Positions 8,717-16,762 are shown, numbered from the stretch's first letter. The stretch: DNA of 64,000 bases from an uncultured Elusimicrobiales bacterium (GCA_944324115.1 CALUVB010000003.1:159406-223405), one strand, 5' to 3'. The notes: generated by a model from the letters alone, not told the origin. Numbers and translations: made by a program.

Positions 8717-9823
8717 TTATTTTTCTTCGCCAAAAATAGTATTCAGTTGCCTGTTTACCCGGTAGAAAGTGGCGCATTTGGGCATGTCTTTTAAACGTTT
8801 GGCCCCAATGTAGGTCATACAGCTGCGCAATCCGCCCAAAATGCTCAGCAGGGTTTGTTCAATCGGCCCGCGGAATGGTATTTCCACCACCTTTCCCTCG
8901 CTGGCGCGGTATTTTTTCATACCGCCGTAATGGGCTTGTTGCGCATACAAAGAGCTCATACCGTAGAATTTTTTGAATTGGCGTTCTTCTATGTGCAGCG
9001 CACATGTTTTTTCGTCAACAAAATCCACTTCACCCGTTTGGAAGCGTTTGGTGCACAACTCTCCGGCGCTTTCTTCGTGTCCGGCCAACATGCCTCCCAG
9101 CATTACAAAATCAGCCCCGGCGCAAAAACTTTTGCACACATCTCCTGGTACCGTGCAGCCTCCGTCGGCGCAAATCATACCGCTTACGCCATGGGCGGCA
9201 TCGGCGCATTCAATTACGGTGGAGAATTGAGGCCGCCCCACGCCGGTCAGCTTGCGCGTGGTGCATACGGAACCGGGGCCAATGCCCACTTTGACGATAT
9301 CGGCTCCGCTCAAAATCAAATCTTCCGTCATATCGCCGGTGACGACGTTGCCTGCCATAATCAAACTTTCCGGCCAGGCTTGGCGGACTTTTTTTACATA
9401 ATCCACCAAGTAAGGAGAATATCCATTGGCTACGTCTATGCAAATATTGTTTATTAAACCGCTGGACATGACTGCATTTAATTTTTCAAAGTCTGCTTCT
9501 GATACGCCGGAACTGACAAAAAGCAAGTCATTGTTCCCAAATAATTTTATATTGTCTTTTAAGAAAGAGAGAATTTCTTCCGCGGCGTAGTGTTTGTGCA
9601 AGGCGGTAAATAATTTTTGTTTTTGCATTTGCCGGGCAATTTCCATTGTGCCGGTGGTGAACATGTTGGCCGCGACGACTCCGGTGGCTTCTATAGAGCG
9701 AGGACACCATTTAAAGCTGTATTTGCGAATAATATCTACCTGTGAGCGCGAAGCCAATGCTGAGCGTTTGGGACGCAGCAATACGTCACAGTAATCCAAC
9801 TGTATATCGTCTTGAATTCTCAT
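8717..9823 (-). CDS. guaC: GMP reductase
   Basis: NADPH-dependent deamination of GMP to IMP in purine salvage. 368 residues from the MRIQDD start, which is preceded by a strong GGAGGAG site; a longer frame reaching 9997 has no family support. Landmarks: DVLLRPKRS near the N-terminus, ANMFTTGT, LHKHY, CIDVANGYS, AGNVVTGDM, and the phosphate/catalytic loop KVGIGPGSVCTTR with the active Cys. The GGCTVPGDV, FVMLGGMLAGHEES, FYGMSS and LGGLRSCMTYIGA blocks follow. The lack of the CBS pair found in IMP dehydrogenase, the ~350-residue length and the LHKHY motif separate it from guaB. It is divergent from a prepilin operon, with a perfect palindrome in the shared upstream region. Confidence 0.95.
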   Translation of the reverse strand: MRIQDDIQLDYCDVLLRPKRSALASRSQVDIIRKYSFKWCPRSIEATGVVAANMFTTGTMEIARQMQKQKLFTALHKHYAAEEILSFLKDNIKLFGNNDLLFVSSGVSEADFEKLNAVMSSGLINNICIDVANGYSPYLVDYVKKVRQAWPESLIMAGNVVTGDMTEDLILSGADIVKVGIGPGSVCTTRKLTGVGRPQFSTVIECADAAHGVSGMICADGGCTVPGDVCKSFCAGADFVMLGGMLAGHEESAGELCTKRFQTGEVDFVDEKTCALHIEERQFKKFYGMSSLYAQQAHYGGMKKYRASEGKVVEIPFRGPIEQTLLSILGGLRSCMTYIGAKRLKDMPKCATFYRVNRQLNTIFGEEK

Positions 9824-9887
9824 AAATTTCTCCTCCCCGGCTGATAGGCTCTGTAATGATCGGACCGCTACATATGATAGCAAATTT

Positions 9888-9903
9888 ACTCTGTGGACAG
9901 AGT
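9888..9903. promoter_or_regulatory. 16-bp perfect palindrome, candidate operator between guaC and prepilin genes
   Basis: ACTCTGT, GG, ACAGAGT: 7-bp inverted half-sites around a 2-bp centre. Its last base is the first base of the TTGGCA -35 box of the prepilin promoter, and it lies about 65 bp upstream of the guaC start. The position fits an operator controlling one or both directions. No regulator gene is adjacent. Confidence 0.5.
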
Positions 9904-9931
9904 TGGCAAGGGGGGAGGATTTAGTTATAAT
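9903..9931 (+). promoter_or_regulatory. Promoter of the three-gene prepilin operon
   Basis: TTGGCA (9903-9908), 17-bp spacer, TATAAT (9926-9931). The predicted transcript starts about 37 nt before the first prepilin ATG at 9975. Confidence 0.75.
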
Positions 9932-9974
9932 AATAAAGAAAGAGCCGTATTTGATATTTGCAGACGGAGCGTTT

Positions 9975-10448
9975 ATGAGTATTTTTTCTGCCGGCAAACG
10001 GGCCGGGTTTACCTTGATAGAATTATTGGTGATTGTGATGATTTTAGGGGTTTTGTCCTCTATCGCGCTGCCGCAGTACCGCCGTTCTGTGGAACGGGCC
10101 CGGGTGGCGGAAGCCTTGACGATGATCCGGGCGATTTACGATTCTTGTGAGCGTTTGGCCTGGGAAAATCAAAAGGATAACTGTGGGGCGGCGGTGCTGT
10201 CCGGAGATGCCAATTTCCGCAAGCTGGATATTACCGCCAAAGGGACATTTAATGCAAATGCCACCATGCTCTCTACGGAAAATTTTTCTTACCAATTAGG
10301 CAATCCTATAGTGGCTACCGCTTTGAAGGGGGATTACCGGGGGGCCACAATCACATTTGACGGGCAAACGTTTACCTGTACATCTGCCAGCGGAGAGGAA
10401 GGCTCCCGTGCGTGCAGTGTATGGGGGGCCGCTACTTGGAATGAGTGA
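9975..10448 (+). CDS. Type IV prepilin-like protein (operon gene 1)
   Basis: 157 residues from the ATG at 9975 (GGAG ribosome-binding site at 9966). A short leader MSIFSAGKRAG precedes FTLIELLVIVM, so a PilD-type peptidase would cut after the Gly and N-methylate Phe+1; Glu+5 is present. The rest is a long hydrophobic helix and a small globular head with two C-terminal cysteines (TFTC, RACSVWG), like the D-region disulfide of type IVa pilins. First gene of three prepilin genes in tandem. The core motif ALPQYRRSVERAR is shared with the 10456 and 60569 proteins. A major or minor pilin role cannot be told from sequence alone. Confidence 0.88.
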   Translation: MSIFSAGKRAGFTLIELLVIVMILGVLSSIALPQYRRSVERARVAEALTMIRAIYDSCERLAWENQKDNCGAAVLSGDANFRKLDITAKGTFNANATMLSTENFSYQLGNPIVATALKGDYRGATITFDGQTFTCTSASGEEGSRACSVWGAATWNE

Positions 10449-10455
10449 GGTGGGT

Positions 10456-10911
10456 ATGAATAGAAAGGGTTTTACGTTAATGGAATTGCTGTCAGTGGTT
10501 GTTATTATTGGCGTGTTGTCGTCTATTGCGCTGCCTCAGTACCGCAAAGTTGTGGAGAAGGGGCGCTTTACCAAGGCGCAGGTCATGGCTAAATCTATGT
10601 ATGATTCCTGTCAGCGTTTGATAGCGGAATGGGGCGTGGAAGATTATTCGGCATTGCCTTCCCAAGCCAAAAAACTTTCCCGTTTGGATATCGGCAGTCA
10701 AGATTTGCTGCCCAATGGTTTTTCTTTGAACGTAAACAGCAATCTCATTTCGGGAGCCGGATACGAGTATGTACTAACGGGAAATTGCGTGATTGATATT
10801 AAAAAGGTGGAAGGAAATTATGCCGGTGTTACCGTCAAATACAATGGGCAGGATTTTTATGATTGCAGCGATGGTGGAAACGGCGCCTGCGATATTTATG
10901 GGTTAGATTAG
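10456..10911 (+). CDS. Type IV prepilin-like protein (operon gene 2)
   Basis: 151 residues. Leader MNRKG, then FTLMELLSVVVIIGVLSS with Glu+5, and SSIALPQYRKVVEKGRF as in its neighbours. I place the start at 10456, seven bases after the previous stop; a longer frame from 10357 would overlap gene 1 heavily and lacks support. The C-terminal head has three cysteines, including a pair (DCSDGGNGACDIYGLD) that probably forms the D-region loop. The AIYDSC/MYDSC-RL segment after the helix is shared with gene 1, indicating tandem duplication. Confidence 0.87.
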   Translation: MNRKGFTLMELLSVVVIIGVLSSIALPQYRKVVEKGRFTKAQVMAKSMYDSCQRLIAEWGVEDYSALPSQAKKLSRLDIGSQDLLPNGFSLNVNSNLISGAGYEYVLTGNCVIDIKKVEGNYAGVTVKYNGQDFYDCSDGGNGACDIYGLD

Positions 10912-10920
10912 GAAAAAGAT

Positions 10921-11475
10921 ATGCGGAAAAATCAAACAAATTGGAAGCAGTTTCGGCTCCCTGGTGACCGCCGGGGATTTACCTTGATGGAGATTTTGGT
11001 TTCCGTCATGATTTTGGCTATTTTGATCACTATGTCTGTGCCAATGTATGAGCGTGCGGTGGAGAAATCCCGCTTAGCGGAAGTGAGCGCGCTGCTCAAA
11101 CGGGTGGGAGAATCCAAATTGCGTACGATGGACAGCATGGATTTAATTAATTATACTTCCGGCAGTTTTGGTTTGAATCAGTTGGATATTGCCGTGCCAA
11201 GCAGCGAAGACTTTTCCTTTAGTCTTTATCCTTCTTCTTATCCTAATGCCGTCTGTGCCAAACGCAGCCGGGGCGATAATAGCGGTACGGTATTTTTGTA
11301 TTTGGGGGAAACGGCGCCGGATTATTGTGCCACGTCGTCTTCCAGCGTATATAATACATCTGTCTGCGCGGAGTTTCGCTCCAGCGGGCGGAAGTTGTTT
11401 TGCCAGAATAAAAGCGGTACCAATAGCTGCGAGGCGTATGGCCTGTCCAGCTACAATGTAGGCTCTTGTAATTAA
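10921..11475 (+). CDS. Type IV prepilin-like protein (operon gene 3)
   Basis: 184 residues, starting nine bases after gene 2. The leader is long for a type IVa prepilin (about 18 residues, ending RRG), followed by FTLMEILVSVMILAILITMS with Glu+5. The helix region ERAVEKSRLAEVSALLKR resembles the other prepilins, but the head is Ser/Tyr-rich with five cysteines and differs from genes 1 and 2. The ribosome-binding site is weak (GGAAAAAG). A terminator follows directly, closing the operon. Confidence 0.86.
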   Translation: MRKNQTNWKQFRLPGDRRGFTLMEILVSVMILAILITMSVPMYERAVEKSRLAEVSALLKRVGESKLRTMDSMDLINYTSGSFGLNQLDIAVPSSEDFSFSLYPSSYPNAVCAKRSRGDNSGTVFLYLGETAPDYCATSSSSVYNTSVCAEFRSSGRKLFCQNKSGTNSCEAYGLSSYNVGSCN

Positions 11476-11495
11476 TAATACCGTTGTTTGATTTG

Positions 11496-11520
11496 ACCCC
11501 GCTTTTCGGCGGGGTTTTTT
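11496..11520 (+). terminator. Rho-independent terminator of the prepilin operon
   Basis: CCCCGC/GCGGGG stem with a 6-nt loop and a six-T tail, 20 bases after the stop of the third prepilin gene. The 11521-11675 stretch beyond it holds no gene I can support. Confidence 0.85.
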
Positions 11521-11675
11521 ATGCAACAAATCAATGGTGCAAGAAATATTTATGGTACCATTTGGGAGTTGCCGCACATGACTAAGACGGAAGAAAAGAG
11601 GCGAATATTTCCCAAGCAGACGGCTTGTGCGGCGCCAAAGGCAAAAACTGCGTCAGACAGAGAGGAGTCAGAAAA

Positions 11676-12503
11676 TTAGTTGATTTTGCTGTGGGGGGGA
11701 ATATCCTGGGTAATCCATTTGTTTGCGCCAATGACAGAGCCTTTCCCTATGGTCACATTGCCTAAAATAGTAGTCTCGGCATAAATAATGACGTCGTCTG
11801 CAATATGGGGGTGGCGTTGTATTCCTTTTACGGGGTGTCCGTTTTTATCCAGAGGAAAGCTTTTTGCACCCAGCGTAACCCCTTGATATAATTTTACCCG
11901 TGCGCCGATGACGCAAGTTTCCCCAATGACAACGCCGGTGCCGTGGTCAATAAAAAACGCCGGCCCTATTTGGGCCCCCGGGTGAATATCTATGCCAGTT
12001 AGGCTGTGCGCATGCTCTGTAATAATGCGCGGCACAATGCGTACGCCTTGTTTATATAAGAAATGAGCCATACGTTGATAGGTGATGGCTAAGACACCCG
12101 GATAGCAAAGCAGGGTTTCTATTTCATTTATTGCGGCGGGGTCTCCTTCGTAGGCAGCCCGAATGTCAGACACCAGCAGTTTTTGTATTTTTGGCAATTC
12201 ATTTACAAAGTTTTGGGTGATTTGTGCTGCTCGGCGGCGGCAGGCGGCGCAGTCTGTTTTTTTGTGGCACAAGAGGCAGAAAGAGTGCAAAATTTGTTGT
12301 TCCAATCCTTCTGCACATTGGGCCAGCAAGCGCGGCTGGTCTTGGCGCATGGTGTGGAGCGAATACTGGCACAACAATACCTGAAATCCTTCAAAAATCC
12401 GCACTACATCAGCGGCTGCGGGAATGTGGGCGGCTTTGTCGTAAAAATTCTGGTCAAAGTTGTTTTGAAGGATCTGGGTGATGTCAGAATAATCCGCAGA
12501 CAT
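11676..12503 (-). CDS. Serine O-acetyltransferase (CysE/SatA-type)
   Basis: Transfers acetyl from acetyl-CoA to L-serine, the committed step of cysteine synthesis. 275 residues from the MSADYSD start; an upstream in-frame start at 12554 would overlap lptB by 41 bases. An alpha-helical N-terminal region (about 1-160) contains a Cys cluster (CLLCHKKTDCAACRRR) and leads into the left-handed beta-helix. The helix has hexapeptide-type repeats around IDIHPGAQIGPAFFIDHGTGVVIGETCVIGARVKLYQGVTLGA, with the catalytic Asp/His at FIDHGTG. GAKSF, HPHIADDVIIYA and GSVIGANKWITQDIPPHS follow. It is the last gene of the Kdo/Lpt operon, 10 bases after lptB. The ribosome-binding site is weak, so translation may be coupled to lptB. 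Confidence 0.88.
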   Translation of the reverse strand: MSADYSDITQILQNNFDQNFYDKAAHIPAAADVVRIFEGFQVLLCQYSLHTMRQDQPRLLAQCAEGLEQQILHSFCLLCHKKTDCAACRRRAAQITQNFVNELPKIQKLLVSDIRAAYEGDPAAINEIETLLCYPGVLAITYQRMAHFLYKQGVRIVPRIITEHAHSLTGIDIHPGAQIGPAFFIDHGTGVVIGETCVIGARVKLYQGVTLGAKSFPLDKNGHPVKGIQRHPHIADDVIIYAETTILGNVTIGKGSVIGANKWITQDIPPHSKIN

Positions 12504-12513
12504 GGTGTTCTCT

Positions 12514-13233
12514 TTACATTTTAAAATCTTCACCCAAGTAGAGGCGTCTGGCATTGGGGTCGTTTAAAAGGGTGTTCTGGTCTCCTTCCACCAGTATTTT
12601 CCCATCGTATATCAAATACGCCCGTTCCGTCAGCGGCAGGGTTTCGCGCACATTGTGGTCCGTGATTAATACGCCGATTCCTTTATCTTTCAGTTTGAAA
12701 ATCATATGGCGCAAATCGGATACGGTAATCGGGTCAATTCCCACAAAAGGTTCGTCAAGCAGAATAATTTTTGGATTGCTGATCATGCAGCGTGCAATTT
12801 CCATGCGGCGTTTTTCTCCGCCGGAAAGAGTCCAGGCTTTTTGGCGGGCCAGTTTGGTGAGGCCAAATTCCGACAGCAGAGCGTCTACGCGGCGTTTTTG
12901 TTCTTGTTTGTCTTCTAAAATGCGTTCCAATACGGCAAGCAGGTTTTCTTCTACGGTGAGGCCCTTAAAAATAGTCGGCTCTTGGGCTAAATAGCCCAGC
13001 CCGTGCCGCGCCCGTTCATACATAGGCAGAGAGGTCACGTCTTCCTGGTCTATGAATACGCGGCCTTTGGTCGGACGGATAAACCCCACCATCATATAAA
13101 ACGTAGTTGTTTTTCCTGCGCCGTTGGGGCCCAACAGCCCGACGATTTCGCCGGATTTGACGTGAATGTCCACCCCTTTTACTACCATGCGGTCTTTATA
13201 TACTTTTACGACATTATCACTGCGAAGTTCCAT
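12514..13233 (-). CDS. lptB: LPS export ABC transporter ATP-binding protein LptB
   Basis: 239 residues. ATPase of the LptB2FGC complex that drives LPS from the inner membrane to the outer membrane. Walker A GPNGAGKTTTFYMMVG near residue 38, Q-loop region LAQEPTIFKGLTV, signature LSGGEKRRMEIARC, Walker B IILLDEPFVGIDP and the switch His in ITDHNVRETL are intact. The DHNVRETL segment and the C-terminal YLGEDFKM are hallmarks of LptB among ABC ATPases. It follows the lptC and lptA genes, as in proteobacterial operons. The permease genes lptF and lptG are not in this window. Confidence 0.95.
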   Translation of the reverse strand: MELRSDNVVKVYKDRMVVKGVDIHVKSGEIVGLLGPNGAGKTTTFYMMVGFIRPTKGRVFIDQEDVTSLPMYERARHGLGYLAQEPTIFKGLTVEENLLAVLERILEDKQEQKRRVDALLSEFGLTKLARQKAWTLSGGEKRRMEIARCMISNPKIILLDEPFVGIDPITVSDLRHMIFKLKDKGIGVLITDHNVRETLPLTERAYLIYDGKILVEGDQNTLLNDPNARRLYLGEDFKM

Positions 13234-13266
13234 ATCTTTATCCTGTGGTATGACGCAGCCAGGCGT

Positions 13267-14208
13267 TTACCGTTTAAAAGTTTTATTAGCCGCAGAGCGG
13301 TTTATTTGTTCCGATACGGTCCAGCCTTCCACGCGCCCTTGCATATGAATTTTGCGCGTGGCGTTTTCGGCGGTAATCTTGTCTGCTATTATAGCAAATG
13401 TGCCGTCTTCTGTTTTGCCCTGCACCAATGGTCTGGCCCCGTAAGCGTAGGAGTAGCCCTGCTTGCCATCATATTCTATAGTTTGGGCTTTAAGAAGATA
13501 ATTTGCATTTTCCGCTTCAGCGTTGCCTTGCAACAGGGCATATTGTTCCTGCTGGCGGACTGTCAGCTCTTGGGCTTTTAATGTGGTGATATGTCCTTTT
13601 TCATCTTGGTAGGTGACAAACACATCACCGGTTAAACGATAGGTTTTTTGCTGTATATTGAATTCGGCTCGTTGGGCCAACGCAGTGACCAAATCCCCTT
13701 CCGGTGCTTTATAGATTAGTTTTGTTTTTGTTTGGGAAGAGGATTGGGCAGTACCTTGGGCCGTTTGGTAATTATAAGTAGCTTTGGCTGTATAAATTTC
13801 ATAATATCCGCCGGAAACTTCATTATAGCGGGCGTATACGTTGCCGGAGGCGGAGAAGAGATTTTTCTTGCGTTGGGACAAAGCATAGTCGGCGCGGAAG
13901 GAATAGGTCCCGTTGTCGTAGCGGACATTCCCTTCAAATTCTTCTTCTTCTTTTTCTTTATAAATAACCCAGCGGTCGCTGGAGATAATGCCGCCCAAGG
14001 TATCCGGCAAATCTGCGTGGCGTTTTTGTTGGAGCGCTTGTACTTTTTTTTGGGCGGCGGACTGGGCCAGCGAGGCGGAAGCATCGGAGACTGACGGCGT
14101 ATGGAGTGTCGGGTGGGTGCAGCCCCCTGCCAGCGTGAGCCCGGCCAACAGCAGCCAAAGCCCGCATTTGCTCCCGTGTATGCCGCATCGCAGTGCCGTA
14201 TCGTTCAC
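13267..14208 (-). CDS. lptA: LptA/OstA-like LPS transport protein, predicted lipoprotein
   Basis: 313 residues. Probably forms part of the periplasmic bridge for LPS. A hydrophobic signal ends in the lipobox-like LTLAGGC (Cys about 30), so it should be lipid-anchored, unlike soluble E. coli LptA. OstA-type beta-jellyroll repeats are seen: EEFEGNVRYDNGTYSFRAD, LFSASGNVYARY, YRLTGDVFVTYQDEKG and ALLQGNAEAENANYLLKAQ. The repeated pattern of G-N-V/A followed by a strand with YDG or RAD is typical. The ATG overlaps the lptC stop by four bases (ATGA), so the two are translationally coupled. It is longer than E. coli LptA (185 residues), with an extra N-terminal Ala/Gln-rich linker. Confidence 0.82.
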   Translation of the reverse strand: MNDTALRCGIHGSKCGLWLLLAGLTLAGGCTHPTLHTPSVSDASASLAQSAAQKKVQALQQKRHADLPDTLGGIISSDRWVIYKEKEEEEFEGNVRYDNGTYSFRADYALSQRKKNLFSASGNVYARYNEVSGGYYEIYTAKATYNYQTAQGTAQSSSQTKTKLIYKAPEGDLVTALAQRAEFNIQQKTYRLTGDVFVTYQDEKGHITTLKAQELTVRQQEQYALLQGNAEAENANYLLKAQTIEYDGKQGYSYAYGARPLVQGKTEDGTFAIIADKITAENATRKIHMQGRVEGWTVSEQINRSAANKTFKR

Positions 14209-14741
14209 TGGGCGACCTCCTGCAATTCTTTGATATCTTGGGGCAAATGAGTAGTTTGTTTTTTCAGTTCAATCACCTGCAGTTTAGAGTCTGTCTCTAT
14301 TCCGCCGCGGGCCGTGACTTTGGTGTTTGCGCGGGTAACGATGGTTTTTGTATCGGACCAGACCCGGTCTTTATCTATATCATAGAAGAAACGTTCTGTA
14401 GTCAAGTCGGTTTTTTCAATAAAAGAGCGTACGAGGGCGTTTCCTTCAATGGTGACTTGTTTTTTCGTGTAATCAAAGGTGCCGCGTTTGCCCAGCACTT
14501 CTGCGCTGTCCTCTCCATTTTCGCGCAGCAACAGCCGGGGGTTGGTCAGAACGGCGTTGTTTAAATCTTGGAAATCCACTTCATCGGCGCGCAGCACCCA
14601 TTTCTTTTGGCTGTCTTTGGATTCAAAGATGGTTACCCCTTCGGCGCGTTGTATATCTCCGTCTTCCGGCGAAAAATTTTTCTCTCCGCCGCAGGCGCAT
14701 AACAAACAGGACAAAAGCAACAAAAGCCCGGTGTGTTTCAT
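14205..14741 (-). CDS. lptC: LptC-like LPS export protein, predicted lipoprotein
   Basis: 178 residues. LptC connects the LptBFG transporter with LptA. The N-terminus is a signal with lipobox LLCAC followed by GGEK, so a lipid anchor replaces the transmembrane helix of E. coli LptC. The YrbK/LptC fold is indicated by KKWVLRADEVDFQDLNNAVLTNPRLLL, GKRGTFDYTKKQVTIEGNALVRS and FFYDIDKDRVWSD. The gene overlaps both kdsD (upstream, ATGA) and lptA (downstream, ATGA), so the three are tightly coupled. Confidence 0.82.
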   Translation of the reverse strand: MKHTGLLLLLSCLLCACGGEKNFSPEDGDIQRAEGVTIFESKDSQKKWVLRADEVDFQDLNNAVLTNPRLLLRENGEDSAEVLGKRGTFDYTKKQVTIEGNALVRSFIEKTDLTTERFFYDIDKDRVWSDTKTIVTRANTKVTARGGIETDSKLQVIELKKQTTHLPQDIKELQEVAQ

Positions 14742-15733
14742 GATTTTTTATCCAGCATGGCAATAAATTCTATGAGGTCTTTCTCGTCAATAATTCCTAC
14801 TACCCGCCCCGTCTTGTCCAATACGGGAATATTATCCACATGGGTGGAGTGAATCATTTTAGCGGCTTCAATAGCGGGGGCCGTATCCAGAATATGATAG
14901 GGATTACGGGTCATTACTTCGGTAATTTTTTTATTGATGATGCCCTCTCCTTTTTGTAATTCGCGGCGCAAATCTCCGTCTGTAAAATACCCCAACAGGC
15001 GGTTCTTTTTGTCCACCACGCTGGTTGCTCCGGCAGCGTTGCTTTTTGTCATGACAAGCAACGCATCTTTTACGGTGGCGTTTTCCGCTACGGTGGGATT
15101 GTTTTTCCCTTTACGCATTAAATCTTTAACTTGCTGGGTGAGCAGCTTGCCCAAAGAGCCTCCCGGGTGGAACAAGGCAAAATCCGTCTTTTCAAAATGT
15201 TTGATTTTCATTAAGCATACGGCCAAAGCATCTCCGACGGCTAATGTTGCCGTAGTAGAGGCGGTGGGGGCCAAATTGTAGGGGCAGGCTTCGCGGTCTA
15301 TAAAAATTTTGACGTGAATGTCAGACATCAATGCCAGTTTGGAATTTTCATGCCCGGTCATAGAGATAATTGTTAATTTACGCCGTGCCAAAGAAGGCAG
15401 AATTTTGTTTATTTCTTCTGTTTGGCCGGAGAATGAAATAGCCAAAATGACGTCTCCGCTCATAATCATACCCAAATCGCCGTGCAATGCTTCTACGGGG
15501 TGCACAAAGAAAGACGGCGTGCCCGTGGAGGCCAGCGTGGCGGAAATTTTCCGCCCGATTAAGCCGCTTTTCCCAATACCCAATACTACGACGCGGCCTT
15601 TTGTTTCGGCGCAAGCTTTGACCGCTTTTAAAAATCCTTCATCTAGACTTTGGCGCGAAAGCTCCAGCGCTTTATGTTCCACCTGTAATACTTTGCGGGC
15701 TGTTGTTAAAATGTCTTTGTCATTATATTTCAT
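14738..15733 (-). CDS. kdsD: D-arabinose 5-phosphate isomerase
   Basis: 331 residues. Interconverts ribulose 5-phosphate and arabinose 5-phosphate, the first step of Kdo synthesis. An SIS domain at about 35-175 shows GIGKSGLIGRKISATLASTGTPSFFVHPVEALHGDLGMI, with ISFSGQTEEI and APTASTTATLAVGDALAV blocks. Two CBS domains follow at about 205-331, with the VDNIPVLD and GIIDEKDLI signatures. I choose MKYNDKD as start; a longer in-frame extension overlaps the small upstream gene and lacks family support. Together with kdsA upstream it supplies Kdo-8-phosphate for the inner core of LPS. Confidence 0.93.
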   Translation of the reverse strand: MKYNDKDILTTARKVLQVEHKALELSRQSLDEGFLKAVKACAETKGRVVVLGIGKSGLIGRKISATLASTGTPSFFVHPVEALHGDLGMIMSGDVILAISFSGQTEEINKILPSLARRKLTIISMTGHENSKLALMSDIHVKIFIDREACPYNLAPTASTTATLAVGDALAVCLMKIKHFEKTDFALFHPGGSLGKLLTQQVKDLMRKGKNNPTVAENATVKDALLVMTKSNAAGATSVVDKKNRLLGYFTDGDLRRELQKGEGIINKKITEVMTRNPYHILDTAPAIEAAKMIHSTHVDNIPVLDKTGRVVGIIDEKDLIEFIAMLDKKS

Positions 15734-15741
15734 AATTGTCT

Positions 15742-15909
15742 CTAGTCCAGCCACGGAGTTGTTTCCGGGGCAGGGTGGGTGGGTTGGTATTGAGCAGGCA
15801 ATTTTGTCATGGCATAGGAAATGACGAAAAATGCCGCCGTGCATAAAACCAGTAAAATGGCCACTACTTTTATATGCCATTGAATAGTAGGAGTAAAAGA
15901 ACGGGCCAT
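15742..15909 (-). CDS. Small single-span membrane protein between kdsA and kdsD
   Basis: 55 residues, start ATG at 15909 and stop TAG at 15742-15744. It fills the gap between kdsA and kdsD almost exactly (10 and 8 bases on either side). The layout is a short N-terminal part with Arg and Trp-His, a transmembrane helix (about residues 14-34, VVAILLVLCTAAFFVISYAM), and a Pro/Thr-rich tail ending PWLD. An AGGT ribosome-binding site lies 10 bases upstream. I do not recognise a family. Its position is where kdsC often lies, but it has no HAD motif. It may be a membrane partner of Kdo or LPS-transport enzymes. This is inference from position only. Confidence 0.7.
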   Translation of the reverse strand: MARSFTPTIQWHIKVVAILLVLCTAAFFVISYAMTKLPAQYQPTHPAPETTPWLD

Positions 15910-15919
15910 AAAATAATAC

Positions 15920-16747
15920 CTATTTGAATTTTTTCACCAACGTGTCAATTGCCGCCAATTGCTGCGTCATTTTTTCCACTTGTTTCATATTCAGTGAATT
16001 GGGCCCGTCGGAAAGCGCTTCCTGTGGGCGGGGGTGCGCCTCAAAGAATACACCGGCGATGCCCAAAGCGGCGGCAGCTTTTGCCAATATGGGCGCTAAT
16101 GCACTGTTGCCGCCGGTGGCTGTACCCAGCGCGCCGGGTTTTTGTACAGAGTGGGTGGCGTCAAATATCACCGGATAGCCAAACTGTTTCATGATTTCCA
16201 AGGAACGCATATCCACTACCAAATCTCCGTATCCGAAGCTGGCGCCGCGTTCCGTCAGCAAAATATTATGATTTCCTTCGGATTCAATTTTTTTGATGAC
16301 TTGTTCCATAGCCGCCGGAGCTAAAAATTGACCTTTTTTCACGTTGACGGCTTTGCCTGTGGCGGCACAAGCCAGCACTAAATCTGTTTGACGGCACAAG
16401 AAAGCGGGAATTTGCAGCATATCAGCCACCTGGGCCACTTCTTCAGCCTGCCAAGGTTCATGTACGTCAACCACTAACGGCAGCCCGGTAAGACGTTTGG
16501 CCTTTTGTAAAATAGCCAATCCATTAGCCAGCCCCGGCCCGCGGTAGGCGGTGAGGGAGGTGCGGTTGGCTTTATCAAAGGAAGCTTTCAAAATGTAAGG
16601 GTGGCCTGTTTTGGCGATAATTTTCTGAAGCGTCTGTGCGGTGTGAATATAATGCTTTTCGCTTTCAATCACGCACGTGCCCGCCATAAACACCAGCGGG
16701 AGAGTGTTGGAAATTTTAACAGAACCTACTTTTACTGTTTTTTGCAT
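15920..16747 (-). CDS. kdsA: 3-deoxy-8-phosphooctulonate synthase, probable metal-dependent type
   Basis: 275 residues. Condenses phosphoenolpyruvate and arabinose 5-phosphate to Kdo-8-phosphate. TIM-barrel landmarks: MAGTCVIES near the N-terminus, ILKASFDKANRTS, YRGPGL, VVDVHEPWQ, IPAFLCRQTDL, VNVKKGQFLAP, LTERGASFGY, FDATHSVQKPG, GVFFEAHPRP and SDGPNSL. The Cys in AGTCVIES together with His (DATHS), Glu (FFEAHP) and Asp (SDGPN) matches the metal-ligand set of the Aquifex-type, metal-dependent enzymes. The E. coli enzyme has Asn in place of that Cys. The ATG lies 6 nt after an extended -10 box, with no ribosome-binding site, so the mRNA is probably leaderless. First gene of the envelope operon. 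Confidence 0.94.
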   Translation of the reverse strand: MQKTVKVGSVKISNTLPLVFMAGTCVIESEKHYIHTAQTLQKIIAKTGHPYILKASFDKANRTSLTAYRGPGLANGLAILQKAKRLTGLPLVVDVHEPWQAEEVAQVADMLQIPAFLCRQTDLVLACAATGKAVNVKKGQFLAPAAMEQVIKKIESEGNHNILLTERGASFGYGDLVVDMRSLEIMKQFGYPVIFDATHSVQKPGALGTATGGNSALAPILAKAAAALGIAGVFFEAHPRPQEALSDGPNSLNMKQVEKMTQQLAAIDTLVKKFK

Positions 16748-16753
16748 AAATAC

Positions 16754-16762
16754 ATGATACCA
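16754..16762 (-). promoter_or_regulatory. Extended -10 promoter of the kdsA operon (leaderless)
   Basis: On the minus strand TGG-TATCAT (plus-strand bases 16754-16762), an extended -10 element. The -10 box ends 6 nt before the kdsA ATG, so transcription should begin at the start codon. No good -35 box is seen at 17 bp. Confidence 0.5.

Noticed and set aside
9824..9997. N-terminal extension of GMP reductase to 9997
   Set aside because: The extra 58 residues have no family counterpart, and MRIQDD follows a strong GGAGGAG site.
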